From: Bradyrhizobium sp. SZCCHNS1050
GTDB lineage: Bacteria > Pseudomonadota > Alphaproteobacteria > Rhizobiales > Xanthobacteraceae
Length of the DNA: 64,000 bases
Assembly (NCBI RefSeq): GCF_032484785.1
Contig: NZ_JAUETR010000001.1
Location: 186,001 to 250,000 of the forward strand
Reading direction: 5' to 3'
How positions within the stretch are numbered: position 1 is the stretch's first letter; the number at the start of each line of letters is the position of its first letter. The notes below the pieces were generated by a model. That model was not told the DNA's origin and searched no databases. It saw nothing but the letters and a program-made list of their open reading frames with translations. The translations under genes were made by a program, and so were the position numbers. Shown here piece after piece: positions 19,434 to 33,504 of this stretch.

Positions 19434-19751
19434 ATGCTGTTCATGGTGATCGAACGTTTCAAGGACCGCGATCCGATTCCGGTCTACCGCCGCGTGCGCG
19501 ATCCCGGCATCACGTTTCCCGAAGGGCTCAAATATCTCGGCAGCTGGATCGAGCCGAACTTCGACCGCTGCTTCCAGCTGATGGAATGCGACGACGCCCG
19601 CCTGCTGCAGCATTGGGTTCTCGCCAACGCCCGCGACACCGGCATGACCTTCGAGATCGTGCCGGTGGTGACAAGCGCGGAGACGCGCGAGGTGGTGGCG
19701 CCCTTTTTGGATGAGAATCCACTCGCGGGCGGACGATGCTCGACATCCTGA
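19434..19751 (+). CDS. DUF3303 domain protein
   Basis: Small soluble protein of 105 residues matching DUF3303, an alpha/beta-barrel dimer-like fold related to YCII/antibiotic-monooxygenase domains (MLFMVIERFKDRDPIPVYRRVRDPG...PEGLKYLGSWIEPNFDRCFQLMECDDARLLQHW...FEIVPVV). Function unknown. The start has GGAGG nearby. Its 3' end overlaps the next gene by 16 bases in another frame. Confidence 0.85.
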   Translation: MLFMVIERFKDRDPIPVYRRVRDPGITFPEGLKYLGSWIEPNFDRCFQLMECDDARLLQHWVLANARDTGMTFEIVPVVTSAETREVVAPFLDENPLAGGRCSTS

Positions 19752-20128
19752 CGCAGGTGCTCGCCGCATGCATCGTCTCCTACGCGATCGCTGTTCTAAT
19801 GCCGTCGTGGCGGGCGTTGCTCGTGGCGACGCTGATCGTCGTGCTGCTGACTGCGTTCGACGGGATACGGCATTGGTGGTCGCCAGCGTCGGATCGTTGT
19901 CACAGCACCTGTACACTCAACGATCTGCTCGCCATTCCGCTGCTGCCGATTGCGAGAGCAGGCTTCTTGACCGGAGCAGCGATCCGCGCACTGACCTTCC
20001 TTCCGCATGCCCAAAGACTGTCGTCGCGGGCGATCATCATGATCTTGGTTGCCGGAGGGCCCATCGCCATCGCAATCGTCTTGTTCGCGCCGGATGTTGT
20101 TTTCTGGCACCCGCCCCGGCTGGGCTAG
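19736..20128 (+). CDS. Hypothetical membrane protein
   Basis: Predicted 130-residue membrane protein with three or four hydrophobic segments (residues 5-20, 25-43, 64-85 and 100-121), overlapping the DUF3303 gene by 16 bases. There is a purine-rich GGGCGGACG before the ATG. I recognise no family. The hydrophobic pattern and codon choice support a real gene, but it could be dispensable or mis-called. Confidence 0.55.
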   Translation: MLDILTQVLAACIVSYAIAVLMPSWRALLVATLIVVLLTAFDGIRHWWSPASDRCHSTCTLNDLLAIPLLPIARAGFLTGAAIRALTFLPHAQRLSSRAIIMILVAGGPIAIAIVLFAPDVVFWHPPRLG

Positions 20129-20162
20129 GCTCAGTCGATCGACACGGCCCTGCCCGAATTCG

Positions 20163-21362
20163 CTACCCCTCGAACGAAAACAGCTCGATCGGGTCGCTGA
20201 AGCCGCGTACCGGAAATTCGCCGACGCGCTCCAGCGCGAACGGGCCCTCGACGAGCTCGGCAAACGCACGCGACATCAGCACGGGACGGCCGACCTGCTT
20301 GGTCAGCGCCTCCATGCGCGAGGCCATGTTGACCGCGGGTCCGATCACCGTGAAATCCAGACGTGTCTGCGAGCCGATGTTGCCGTACATCACGTCACCG
20401 ACATGGATGCCGATGCCGTAGCGGAGCGGCGCCCGGCCGCTCTCGGCGTTGCGTGCGTTCAGCTCCGCCATCGCCTGCCTGGCGCCAGTCACGGCATGCA
20501 GCAAGTTGGCACAGGCTGCGGGCTCGGTGAGCGGAAAGATCGCGAGCAGGCCGTCGCCGATGAACTTCAGGATCTCGCCGCCGTGCTGCGTGATCGGTTC
20601 CACCATCGCGTCGAAATAGCCGTTGAGCAGATCGATGACATCGTCGCGCGGCCAGTTGTCGGAGATCCTGGTGAAGTCTCTGAGGTCGCAGATCATGATC
20701 GCCGCGCGCACCGTCGTGCCGCTGCCGCGCCGCGTCGCTCCCGCCAGGACCATCTCGGCCGCATGCGGCCCGACATAGGTCTCCAGCAACGTCCGCGCCA
20801 GGCGGTTCTTGATGCGAATCTCGCTCACCAGCGCCAGCACCGGCAGCAGCCGCTGCAGCGCGTCGATGTCGGCCTGGTCGAAGCCACCGTGGCGATCGGT
20901 CGCGAACGTCACGAAATGCCGCTTGCCGAGCGTGTGATACATCGGCCAGGCGACGTAGTCGGTCAGGCCCTGCGCCCGCATCTCGTCATAGATCGCATGC
21001 TGACGGCCGAGCCTGGGATCGCGCGCCAGATCTTCGCGAATCTCCTCGGCACCGCCGTAGATTTCGGCGCCGGGGCTGCCGATGAATTCGGACCGCTCGC
21101 GGACGTCGTAGTCGATGCGGGCGATCTCGGCCCCTTGCATGCCGTCGCTCCACAGCATCCGGGCGCCGAGCCATTGCGGATGGTTGATCTGAACGTGCAG
21201 CGAGGCGCGCTTGAGCGGAATGCCGGCGCGCTGCAGCCGGATGCACATCTGCGCGAAGATGTTGTCGATGAAGCGCTCGTCGCGGGTGCCGTTGGTAAGC
21301 CAGTCCACGACCTCGTCGCCCAGGCGCTGGCCAGGGGCGAGATGGACGTCTGTTGCGGTCAT
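20163..21362 (-). CDS. Adenylate/guanylate cyclase (class III)
   Basis: Soluble class III nucleotidyl cyclase of 399 residues making cAMP or cGMP. The N-terminal ~190 residues form a sensory-looking domain (GAF-like, e.g. YDEMRAQGLTDYVAWPMYHTLGKRHFVTFATDRHGGFDQADI). The catalytic domain carries the metal-binding Asp in MICDLRDFTRIS and FIGDGLLAIFP and the IHVGDVMYGNIGSQTRLDFTVIGPAVNMASRM segment with the transition-state Asn. ATG 21362 is chosen for its AGGAG site. The window also holds a cyclic-nucleotide-gated channel gene (24572), a plausible but unproven downstream target. Confidence 0.92.
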   Translation of the reverse strand: MTATDVHLAPGQRLGDEVVDWLTNGTRDERFIDNIFAQMCIRLQRAGIPLKRASLHVQINHPQWLGARMLWSDGMQGAEIARIDYDVRERSEFIGSPGAEIYGGAEEIREDLARDPRLGRQHAIYDEMRAQGLTDYVAWPMYHTLGKRHFVTFATDRHGGFDQADIDALQRLLPVLALVSEIRIKNRLARTLLETYVGPHAAEMVLAGATRRGSGTTVRAAIMICDLRDFTRISDNWPRDDVIDLLNGYFDAMVEPITQHGGEILKFIGDGLLAIFPLTEPAACANLLHAVTGARQAMAELNARNAESGRAPLRYGIGIHVGDVMYGNIGSQTRLDFTVIGPAVNMASRMEALTKQVGRPVLMSRAFAELVEGPFALERVGEFPVRGFSDPIELFSFEG

Positions 21363-21510
21363 GGCGATCTCCTGGCGGCTCGGCGTCGCGGTCCAGGAGA
21401 TGTCGTGCCGCAATGCGAAAGAGTCAATCGACGTCATCGCATCGCGGCCCACCCGGATGGGCAGGATACGCCAGCTCCTCATCGGATCGGTGAGCCGGGC
21501 GCGCCTCGCG

Positions 21511-21543
21511 CGATGGGGCGGATGCTGCACACCCGCCCCATCG
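21511..21543 (-). terminator. Hairpin after porin gene
   Basis: Perfect 11-bp stem, CGATGGGGCGG (21511-21521) with CCGCCCCATCG (21533-21543), and outer arms TGAGCC/GGCTCA. It lies 15 nt past the porin stop codon. There is no U-tract, so it is a weak intrinsic terminator at best or an mRNA-stabilising structure. Confidence 0.5.
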
Positions 21544-21558
21544 GCTCACATCACAGGA

Positions 21559-22908
21559 TCAGAAGTGCACCACCGTCCGCAGGCCGAGAACCACCGCATT
21601 GCCGGTTTTGACACCGGCGCCATTGAAGCCCCGCCCGCCCGGATTGATGACATACTGGGCGTCGAACTTCAGGTTCATCCAGCCGGTCGCCTGCCAGCCA
21701 TACCAGGCCTCGATCGGCACCTCGTTGCCGCCCGCATTCGGCGTCAGCGCCGCCGAGTTGACATGCGTGGTGCCGACCGCGAAGCCGACCTCGTCGTCGG
21801 GACGGAACGAGAAGGTGCCGGTGTGCTTGACGCCCCAGGAGATCTGGTAGTCCTGATACGCGGTGCGGTGATCGGCGACGCTGGTGTTGAGGAAGGTGTA
21901 CCAGCCCTGCGCCTTGGGACCCTCGACCGTCAACCGCTGCAGGATCGATTCGTAGAAGCCGTAGCGGCCGCGCTGGCTGCTGAGGTTCTGATCGCCGACG
22001 CCGGGGCCGCCGGCATACACGCCGGTGATGCCGGGCAGACCGCCGTCGATGGTCGAGGCGCTGTCATACCAGCCGCCGACGCGCCAGGTGCCGTTGAGCG
22101 GACCGCTCGGTTCATACACCACCTCGACCGGCACCAAGACGCCTGCGGCCGGATTCGAGCGCGGAATGCCCGGCGCGAGATAGACGCCCGCGTCCGACGT
22201 CGTCAGATAGTTCGGATTGGCGTCGTAGACGCCGACCGACAGCTTCCATTCCTTGGTGAAGTTGTAGTGCACGACGCCGGCCCACTGGCTCACCGGCCAG
22301 TTGTAGATGTAGCCGCCCTGGATGTTGCCCGGCTGGCCGCCGCAGAAGGTCAGGTTGATGAACTCGCACTGGCCGAAGAAGAAGTCGGAGCCGACCGGCA
22401 GCCGGCCGCCCTTGAGCACGAGGCGGTCGTCGAACAGCTTCTGCTGATAGTAGAACTCGGTGAGGCGCAGGATGTTGCCGCGGCCGAACACCTCGTTGGT
22501 CAGCTGCAGCGCCGGAATGCCGGCCTCGCTGTTGAGATTCTTGCCGAAGCGATCGACCAGCGTCACGCCGATCATGCCGCCCTGGATGCCGGCGAGCTTG
22601 GCCATGTCGAACTTGGCCTCGAACCACAATTGCCCGGCATTGGCCGCGGTGTTGCGCGAGCCACCCGACAGATTGGTGACGGCTTCGTCGCCGAGCGTGA
22701 GCGCGAGCGAGATGCCCTGCTCCTTCAGCCTGGTCCGGCCGAGATCGCCGAACAGATACGGCCGCGTCCAGAAATCATCGACACCCGCATAGGGAATCGG
22801 CGGCGCCTTCATCGGCAGATCGGCCGCGACCGCACCACCGCCACCCAACAAACAAGACAAAGCAACCCCTACGCCGCACATGCGCGCGGTCGTCGCAAAC
22901 CCACTCAT
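21559..22908 (-). CDS. OprB-type carbohydrate-selective porin
   Basis: Outer-membrane beta-barrel protein of 449 residues. A signal peptide (to about residue 29, VAADLPMKAPP) precedes an OprB-type barrel (FWTRPYLFGDLGRTRLKEQGISLALTLGDEAVTNLSGG...). Typical features are the KLFDDRLVLKGGRLPVGSDFF and QCEFINLTFCGG segments and the terminal aromatic residue (LRTVVHF) required for barrel assembly. It would let mono- or oligosaccharides cross the outer membrane. ATG 22908 follows GGAGCAGGAAAA. No sugar transporter genes are nearby. Confidence 0.93.
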   Translation of the reverse strand: MSGFATTARMCGVGVALSCLLGGGGAVAADLPMKAPPIPYAGVDDFWTRPYLFGDLGRTRLKEQGISLALTLGDEAVTNLSGGSRNTAANAGQLWFEAKFDMAKLAGIQGGMIGVTLVDRFGKNLNSEAGIPALQLTNEVFGRGNILRLTEFYYQQKLFDDRLVLKGGRLPVGSDFFFGQCEFINLTFCGGQPGNIQGGYIYNWPVSQWAGVVHYNFTKEWKLSVGVYDANPNYLTTSDAGVYLAPGIPRSNPAAGVLVPVEVVYEPSGPLNGTWRVGGWYDSASTIDGGLPGITGVYAGGPGVGDQNLSSQRGRYGFYESILQRLTVEGPKAQGWYTFLNTSVADHRTAYQDYQISWGVKHTGTFSFRPDDEVGFAVGTTHVNSAALTPNAGGNEVPIEAWYGWQATGWMNLKFDAQYVINPGGRGFNGAGVKTGNAVVLGLRTVVHF

Positions 22909-23297
22909 TTTTCCTGCTCCTCGCAGCGTCCCCAGGCTCTGGATGTTGTTCTGTCGCGCCCGGCCCAGAGCCTCCGTCCCGGCACGCGCTTCCCCACGGC
23001 TCAATCCCCGGCCGCCGCCCATTCGAGGGGCGATTTCGTCAACCTAAGATTGGATGGCAATCCTAGCAAGCGCCGAGGCGCCTTTGAATAGTCATATTAT
23101 ATTTGGGAGTCGGTATAACCGTAACTGTGACATGAGCGTCACATGCCGCACTGCGGAATATCTGCTGTTCAGGTCCGACCACGTGAAGCCGTCCGTATGT
23201 CGCTACGCTCACGAGCGGCTCGCCTGGAAGCACGATGTCTCCGCGCGTCATTGGAGAGGAGCTGCGAGTTCGAGAGCTCTCGGGCCGAGGCAACTTC
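22909..23297. other. Intergenic region upstream of porin
   Basis: No credible gene. On the minus strand a TATAAT element (23098-23093) could be a -10 for the porin, with a poor -35. A perfect palindrome TGTGAC-N6-GTCACA at 23126-23143 resembles a Crp-type site but with two extra bases between half-sites. Confidence 0.5.
23126..23143. promoter_or_regulatory. Crp-like palindrome upstream of porin gene
   Basis: TGTGAC, six bases, GTCACA: a perfect 6-bp inverted repeat. The E. coli Crp spacing is TGTGA-N6-TCACA, here it is N8, so another family member or a different regulator is as likely. It sits 218 nt upstream of the porin start. Confidence 0.3.
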
Positions 23298-23615
23298 CTA
23301 GCGAGGCTGCGCATCTTGAACGAGGGCATTCCACTCATCGCGAACGGCGTCCCGAAGCAGACCAGGAGGGATCGCGCCCACGTTCTCTGGCGCAAGATGA
23401 CTAGGCTGTGGGCTGCATGTCTCGATCAGGAAATTGACGGCATCGTCTGCTGTCTCAACCCCAGCGGCTTTGGCCGTCGGTGCATACGTGCGGACGCAGG
23501 CTTTGAGGTTAGAGACCACTTGACGCAATCTGTCGTTCGCAGCCCGTGCTGATACTAACAGCGCAGCGGCAACAAGCAGCAATGCAATTGCCGTTCTCAA
23601 GGCATCGATCCCCAT
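23298..23615 (-). CDS. Hypothetical exported protein
   Basis: Predicted 105-residue protein with an N-terminal hydrophobic segment (ALRTAIALLLVAAALLVSARA) that looks like a signal peptide, then a soluble part with two Cys (CVRTYAP, IETCSP) that could pair in the periplasm. No family recognised. The ribosome site is weak. It lies at the edge of a gene-poor region. Confidence 0.5.
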   Translation of the reverse strand: MGIDALRTAIALLLVAAALLVSARAANDRLRQVVSNLKACVRTYAPTAKAAGVETADDAVNFLIETCSPQPSHLAPENVGAIPPGLLRDAVRDEWNALVQDAQPR

Positions 23616-24021
23616 GACATCCAGCCCATCAGAATTGCATCGGCAGTTGTGCAGTTTAAGTGTGTAAACACCAGTTACGCGTCAGCCGAGGGTCAGCCAG
23701 CTTCGGAGAAAAAAACTGCCTTGTGGCGTCACTGCCAGCTTACTTCCAGTTGCACCCTGATAGCGTAAACTTCCGCCGCGGACCGAAAGGCCCGAGACGG
23801 GCCAGAAGCGCCCTTGGTCTCCGGGTGACGTGCTGCGCCGGGCGAGTCGGAGCGATCGGGCCAAATTCGGTCGTGACCTGTCGTCGTTGATTTGCCCGAC
23901 GAGCAGCGTCCCGGCCGTTCATGCAACGAAATTGGTCTCGGCCACCCCAAATCGGCCTTCGCCGGAACGGCGCATTTCATCAGCAGCTTCAACGCCATCG
24001 CCCGTTTCAAGGGCTTCGCGC
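23616..24021. other. Gene-poor stretch
   Basis: I see no convincing gene. The plus-strand translation ending at about 24030 (HFISSFNAIARFKGFAQK) could be the tail of a decayed coding region, but no start or family is evident. Confidence 0.45.
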
Positions 24022-24505
24022 AAAAATAAATCACTTCCGAAAATCAGCAAATCATGTCTATTCTCTCCACGTTCCGGTCCGGATGAGGGGCGTACGCGTC
24101 GTCACGAAACGTTGGGCCGGCAATGCGGTGGACGTGAGGGCATCAGCGCGCTTCATGCGCGGACGATTGATGCGCTCGCGGACGTGAAGTCGCGTGGTCC
24201 TGACACCCCGAAGCTGGTGTCCCCGCGGCGGCGAGCGAGAAGCGCGTCGTCGCGCACGGTGGCCAACAAGCCCGGTGCACCGAGGAGATCGCGTATAAGC
24301 GTTAAAACCGCCGCGCAGGGAATGCCGGATGAACCGGCTTTGCCTGTGGTACCTGCCGCCTGCATTTTTTTCCGCAGGCGGGCCATGGGTGAGGCCCTCA
24401 CCCGGCATTCCCTGCGCCCTCATCACTCTCGAGGGCGGACGTCTTCCGCATCTCCTGGGTGCAATCGCGCCGCGGGATGGTGCGCGCGCGCCCGGCTGTT
24501 TGACT
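24022..24505 (+). repeat. Dispersed repeat, copy A (about 490 bp)
   Basis: This stretch is homologous to 56511-57006 in the opposite orientation. Shared blocks, in order, are AAAAATAAATCACTT, GAGGGGCGT, GACACCCCGAAGCTGGTGTC, GTGGCCAACAAGCC, GCGTATAAGCGT, GCGCAGGGAA, TGTGGTACCTGCCGCCTGCA, CGCAGGCGGGCC, TTCCCTGCGCCCT and GGCTGTTTGA. CCTGCCGCCTGC and GCAGGCGGG can pair into a hairpin. Reading frames differ between copies, so it is most likely non-coding. Similar sequence recurs, to my recollection, in many Bradyrhizobium genomes. Confidence 0.8.
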
Positions 24506-24571
24506 CGTTGGAAGATGGAATGAGACGCGCGCCTGCCGTCGCCAACGACGTACGGAATCCGCGCGCAGCCC

Positions 24572-25801
24572 CTACTCGTCCGTCTGGTCGTCGTGCTCGG
24601 CCTGCGACAGCTCGGCAAGGGCGAGGTCGCCGGAATCGGCCATGCGCGCCTTGGCGATGGTCCGGACATGCGCGGCGAGCGCCGGCATCCGCGCGATCAG
24701 CGCATGGAAATCCTGCGCGTCGAGCACCAGCAGCCGGGTCTTGCGCGTCGCCGTCACGGTGCCCGAGCGCTTGGTCCGGTGCAGCAGCGCGATCTCGCCG
24801 AAGAACGTGCCGTCGGCGAGCTTGACGCATTGCGTCGGCAGCTCGATCTCGACCTCGCCGGCAGTGATGAAATACATCGAGGAGGCGGCATCGCCGCGCC
24901 GCACCAGCACCTCGCCGGATTCGATCGTGCGCGCGCGCAGCAGCCGCATGATGTCGGCGATTTCGGACGCCGAAAGATGCGAGAACAGCGGCACCCGCGC
25001 CAGCATGCCCCAAGTGACGACGAAGTCGCGCCGCTTGATCTCCTCGGCGAACGCGGTGGAGATGATCGCGACCGGCAGCGCGATCATGGCGAAGCCCCAG
25101 ATGATCGCGAACACCGTGATGATGCGGCCGAGCGGCGTCACCGGCACGACATCGCCATAGCCGACGGTGCCGAGCGTCACGATCGCCCACCACATCGCGT
25201 GCGGGATGGTGCCGAACTTGTCGGGCTGGACGTCGCGCTCGACCGCATAGAGCAGCGAGGCGAACAGCAGCACCGCGCCGGCCAGGATGACGAGGCAGCC
25301 GATCAGGATGCGCCGCTCGGCCTGCACCGCCGACAGCAGCGAGCGCAGCGCCGGCGAATAGCGCACCAGCTTGAGGAACGGCAGCACGATGCACACCGCT
25401 TCCAGGCTGCGGTCGCCGAGCACGAGCGCAATCGCGGCCGGCACGAAGGACAGGAGATCGATCAGGCCGAGCGCTGACAAGGCGTAGGCGAGCCGCTCCC
25501 GGTGCGGCGACTGGCGCCGCGGCATGTGCCCCGCCACGCTCCAGAGCCGAGCGACATACTCCGCGGCAAACACGATCAGCGAACAGACCTTGATCGCTCG
25601 CAGCAATCCGCCAATGGCGGCCGCGATGTCCGGGTCGGAGGCCAGCACCACCGCCAGCACGTCGAGCGTGATGACGAGCACGATGAACTGGACGACGCGC
25701 GAGCCGTGCGTGCTCGGCAGATGGTCGTGCTCGAGCAGCTCGTACAGCCGGTCGCGCAGATCGGGATCGCGAACGCTCTCGCCCGGCCCGAGCGTCGGCA
25801 C
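24572..25801 (-). CDS. Cyclic-nucleotide-gated potassium channel (MloK1-like)
   Basis: Six-helix ion channel of 409 residues with a cytoplasmic cyclic-nucleotide-binding domain. The pore selectivity filter TVGYGD at 212-217 is that of a K+ channel. The S4-like helix carries few basic residues, as in the prokaryotic MloK1 type. The C-terminal CNB domain contains SGEVLVRRGDAASSMYFITAGEVEIEL and the phosphate-binding cassette GTFFGEIALLHRTKRSGTVTA, so cAMP should gate it. It starts at GTG 25801, two bases after the alaS stop, suggesting translational coupling to alaS. Confidence 0.92.
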   Translation of the reverse strand: MPTLGPGESVRDPDLRDRLYELLEHDHLPSTHGSRVVQFIVLVITLDVLAVVLASDPDIAAAIGGLLRAIKVCSLIVFAAEYVARLWSVAGHMPRRQSPHRERLAYALSALGLIDLLSFVPAAIALVLGDRSLEAVCIVLPFLKLVRYSPALRSLLSAVQAERRILIGCLVILAGAVLLFASLLYAVERDVQPDKFGTIPHAMWWAIVTLGTVGYGDVVPVTPLGRIITVFAIIWGFAMIALPVAIISTAFAEEIKRRDFVVTWGMLARVPLFSHLSASEIADIMRLLRARTIESGEVLVRRGDAASSMYFITAGEVEIELPTQCVKLADGTFFGEIALLHRTKRSGTVTATRKTRLLVLDAQDFHALIARMPALAAHVRTIAKARMADSGDLALAELSQAEHDDQTDE

Positions 25802-25803
25802 GG

Positions 25804-28515
<2,712 letters not shown>

Positions 28516-28653
28516 AGCAATCCAATCGAAGAAGTCCGGGAATTCGGCGGCAATGCTTTTAGACAAGGCGACTTCGCGTGTCCAGAAACTGTGCAGAAAC
28601 ATCATGGGCTTGCTGCACGGCTCCTAAAGCTGGTTGAAAGCCGCCGTGACGCG

Positions 28654-28682
28654 TTGACAGCTTGCGCGGGCTGGTGTTTGGT
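28654..28682 (+). promoter_or_regulatory. Candidate promoter of the gcv operon
   Basis: A consensus -35 TTGACA (28654-28659) is followed after 17 bases by TTTGGT, a weak -10. Transcription would begin at about 28690, just before the first glycine aptamer. It lies back-to-back with alaS. Confidence 0.45.
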
Positions 28683-28703
28683 CCCGGACATAGACGACAG
28701 TCG

Positions 28704-28893
28704 CGTCGGGAGAGACTGGCCTTTGAGGTTCTGGTTGAACGTCAAGGGTCGGCGCCGAAGGAGCAACCGCCCCGGAAACTCTCAGGCAAAAGGACCCTCG
28801 CGACTGCAACTGCATCTGGAAAGAGACGCTTGTCCGGTTTTGACCGGGACGCGTCCGCCGACGGGATAATACTCTCAGGCACAGCGACAGATG
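28704..28893 (+). promoter_or_regulatory. Tandem glycine riboswitch
   Basis: Two successive glycine aptamers. The first runs from CGTCGGGAGAGACTGGC through GCCGAAGGAGCAACCGCC to AACTCTCAGGCAAAAGGACC (about 28704-28795). The second runs from TCTGGAAAGAGACGC through GTCCGCCGACGGGATAATA to CTCTCAGGCACAGCGACAGA (about 28815-28893). GGAGAGA, the CGCCGAAGG-type core and ACTCTCAGGCA are the hallmark conserved segments. Glycine binding normally turns on the downstream gcv operon; gcvT starts 60 nt later. Confidence 0.95.
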
Positions 28894-28952
28894 GGGCTTC
28901 GGTGGCGTTTTTCGGGACTGGTCCCGAGGAACCGCGCGAGGATCCCTGATCG

Positions 28953-30101
28953 ATGGCTGAACCGGCTGCCCCCCCTTTTTTGAAGCGAACGCCGCTCCAT
29001 GCGCTGCATGTCAGCCTTGGCGGCAAGATGGTGCCCTTCGCGGGCTATGAGATGCCGGTGCAGTACGCGCCCGGCGTGCTCAAGGAACACCTCCATACCC
29101 GCAGCGCGGCCGGGCTGTTCGACGTGTCCCACATGGGGCAGGTCGCGCTGGTGCCGAAATCCGGCAAGGTCGCCGACGCCGCAGCCGCGCTCGAGCGGCT
29201 GGTGCCGCAGGACGTCATCGGCATCCCGGCAGGCCGGCAGCGCTATGCCCAGTTCACCAATGCCGAGGGCGGCATTCTCGATGACCTGATGGTGGCGAAT
29301 TTCGGCGAGCACCTGGTGCTGGTGGTCAACGCCGCCTGCAAGGACGCCGACATCGAGCTGCTGCGCGACGGGCTGTCCGACGTCTGCGAGGTGCAGCCGC
29401 TGACCGACCGGGCACTCCTGGCGTTGCAGGGGCCGAAGGCCGCGAGCGTGCTGGCGAAATTCTGCGCTGATGCCGAGGGCATGCGTTTCATGGATTCCGG
29501 CCCGCGCACGGTCGACGGGCTCGCCTGCTACGTCTCGCGCTCCGGCTACACCGGCGAGGACGGCTACGAGATCTCCGTTCCCGCCGACAAGGCCGAGCAG
29601 CTCGCCGAAGCGCTGCTGTCGGACAAGGACGTGCTGCCGATCGGACTGGGCGCCCGCGACAGCCTGCGGCTCGAGGCCGGGCTCTGTCTCTATGGCCACG
29701 ACATCGACACGGCGACGACCCCGGTCGAGGCCGCGCTGGAGTGGTCGGTGCAGAAGGTCCGCCGCAGCGGTGGCGCGCGCGCTGGCGGCTTCCCCGGCGC
29801 TGACAAGATCCTTGCCCAGTTCGATGGCGGTGCGACACGCCGCCGCGTCGGCTTGAGGCCCGAGGGCCGCGCGCCGGTGCGCGAGGGAGCTGCGCTGTTC
29901 GCGTCGGCCGATTCAGCCGAGCCGGTCGGCCAGGTCACCTCTGGTGGCTTCGGCCCGACGCTGAATGCTCCGGTCGCGATGGGTTACGTGCCGACCACTC
30001 TCTCTGCGCTCGACACCCCATTGTTCGCCGATGTGCGCGGCCAACGCCTGCCGCTGCGCGTCGCCGCCATGCCCTTCGTTCCCAACACCTACAAGCGCTG
30101 A
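28953..30101 (+). CDS. gcvT: Glycine cleavage system T protein (aminomethyltransferase)
   Basis: Tetrahydrofolate-dependent aminomethyltransferase of 382 residues. It takes the aminomethyl group from lipoyl-GcvH, releasing ammonia and forming 5,10-methylene-THF. Visible family segments are LKRTPLHALHVSLGGKMVPFAGYEMPVQY, LFDVSHMGQVAL, RSGYTGEDGYEISVP and GLGARDSLRLEAGLCLYGHD (containing the folate-binding Asp). First gene of the gcvT-gcvH-gcvP operon, downstream of the glycine riboswitch. Confidence 0.97.
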   Translation: MAEPAAPPFLKRTPLHALHVSLGGKMVPFAGYEMPVQYAPGVLKEHLHTRSAAGLFDVSHMGQVALVPKSGKVADAAAALERLVPQDVIGIPAGRQRYAQFTNAEGGILDDLMVANFGEHLVLVVNAACKDADIELLRDGLSDVCEVQPLTDRALLALQGPKAASVLAKFCADAEGMRFMDSGPRTVDGLACYVSRSGYTGEDGYEISVPADKAEQLAEALLSDKDVLPIGLGARDSLRLEAGLCLYGHDIDTATTPVEAALEWSVQKVRRSGGARAGGFPGADKILAQFDGGATRRRVGLRPEGRAPVREGAALFASADSAEPVGQVTSGGFGPTLNAPVAMGYVPTTLSALDTPLFADVRGQRLPLRVAAMPFVPNTYKR

Positions 30102-30110
30102 AGGACGTCC

Positions 30111-30476
30111 ATGACCACGCTCTACACCTCCGACCATGAATGGCTCAGCATCGATGGCGACACAGCCACCATTGGCATCACCGACTATGCGCAGGCCCAA
30201 CTCGGCGACGTCGTGTTCGTGGAGCTGCCGCAGGTCGGCCGCGCGCTGAAGAAGTCGGAAGCCGCCGCCGTGGTCGAATCGGTCAAGGCCGCCTCCGACG
30301 TCTACGCGCCGATCACCGGCGAGGTGGTCGAGGTCAACCAGGCGATCGTCGACGAGCCGGCGCTCGTCAACACCGACGCCGGCGGCAAGGCCTGGTTCTT
30401 CAAGCTCAAGATCGCCGACCGGGGCGAACTCGGCGGCCTGATGGATGAGGCCGCCTACAAGGCGCATACGGCGTGA
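30111..30476 (+). CDS. gcvH: Glycine cleavage system H protein
   Basis: Lipoyl carrier protein of 121 residues that shuttles the aminomethyl intermediate between GcvP, GcvT and the lipoamide dehydrogenase. The lipoylation site is Lys59 in VVESVKAAS. The hybrid-motif fold is complete ([39 protein letters not shown]). It begins nine bases after the gcvT stop. Confidence 0.97.
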   Translation: MTTLYTSDHEWLSIDGDTATIGITDYAQAQLGDVVFVELPQVGRALKKSEAAAVVESVKAASDVYAPITGEVVEVNQAIVDEPALVNTDAGGKAWFFKLKIADRGELGGLMDEAAYKAHTA

Positions 30477-30488
30477 GACGCGCGGTGC

Positions 30489-30607
30489 GTAGCCCGCATG
30501 AGCGGAGCGATGCGGGACCGGCGGTCCCGGGTCGCTGCGCTCGCCCGGGCTACGGTCTGCCGATCTCGCCGTCGCTGTTTACTGGATGCCCCGCCGTCGC
30601 GGGGCAT
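30489..30607. repeat. Pair of REP-like palindromes between gcvH and gcvP
   Basis: The first (30489-30553) has outer arms GTAGCCCG and CGGGCTAC and internal pairing of GCGGGACCGGCGGTCCCGG type. The second is ATGCCCCGC (30586-30594) pairing with GCGGGGCAT (30599-30607). Both are dispersed repeat types in Bradyrhizobium-like genomes. They lie inside the gcv operon and may tune gcvP expression relative to gcvTH. Confidence 0.7.
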
Positions 30608-30630
30608 GACGAGGCATAGAGGATTTGCTC

Positions 30631-33482
<2,852 letters not shown>

Positions 33483-33504
<22 letters not shown>

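Noticed and set aside
17630..19714. Second long plus-strand frame overlapping the caspase gene
   Set aside because: Out-of-frame Arg/Ala-rich translation; the caspase frame contains the catalytic residues and signal peptide.
20049..23091. Long plus-strand frames opposite the adenylate cyclase and porin
   Set aside because: No motifs; the minus strand genes are certain.
24153..24669. Short open frames within the dispersed repeat
   Set aside because: Such frames are often annotated as hypothetical proteins, but the two repeat copies do not preserve a common frame, so coding is unlikely.
28516..28605. N-terminal extension of AlaS by 30 residues
   Set aside because: The AlaS family begins at or near [12 protein letters not shown]; the extension is unrelated.
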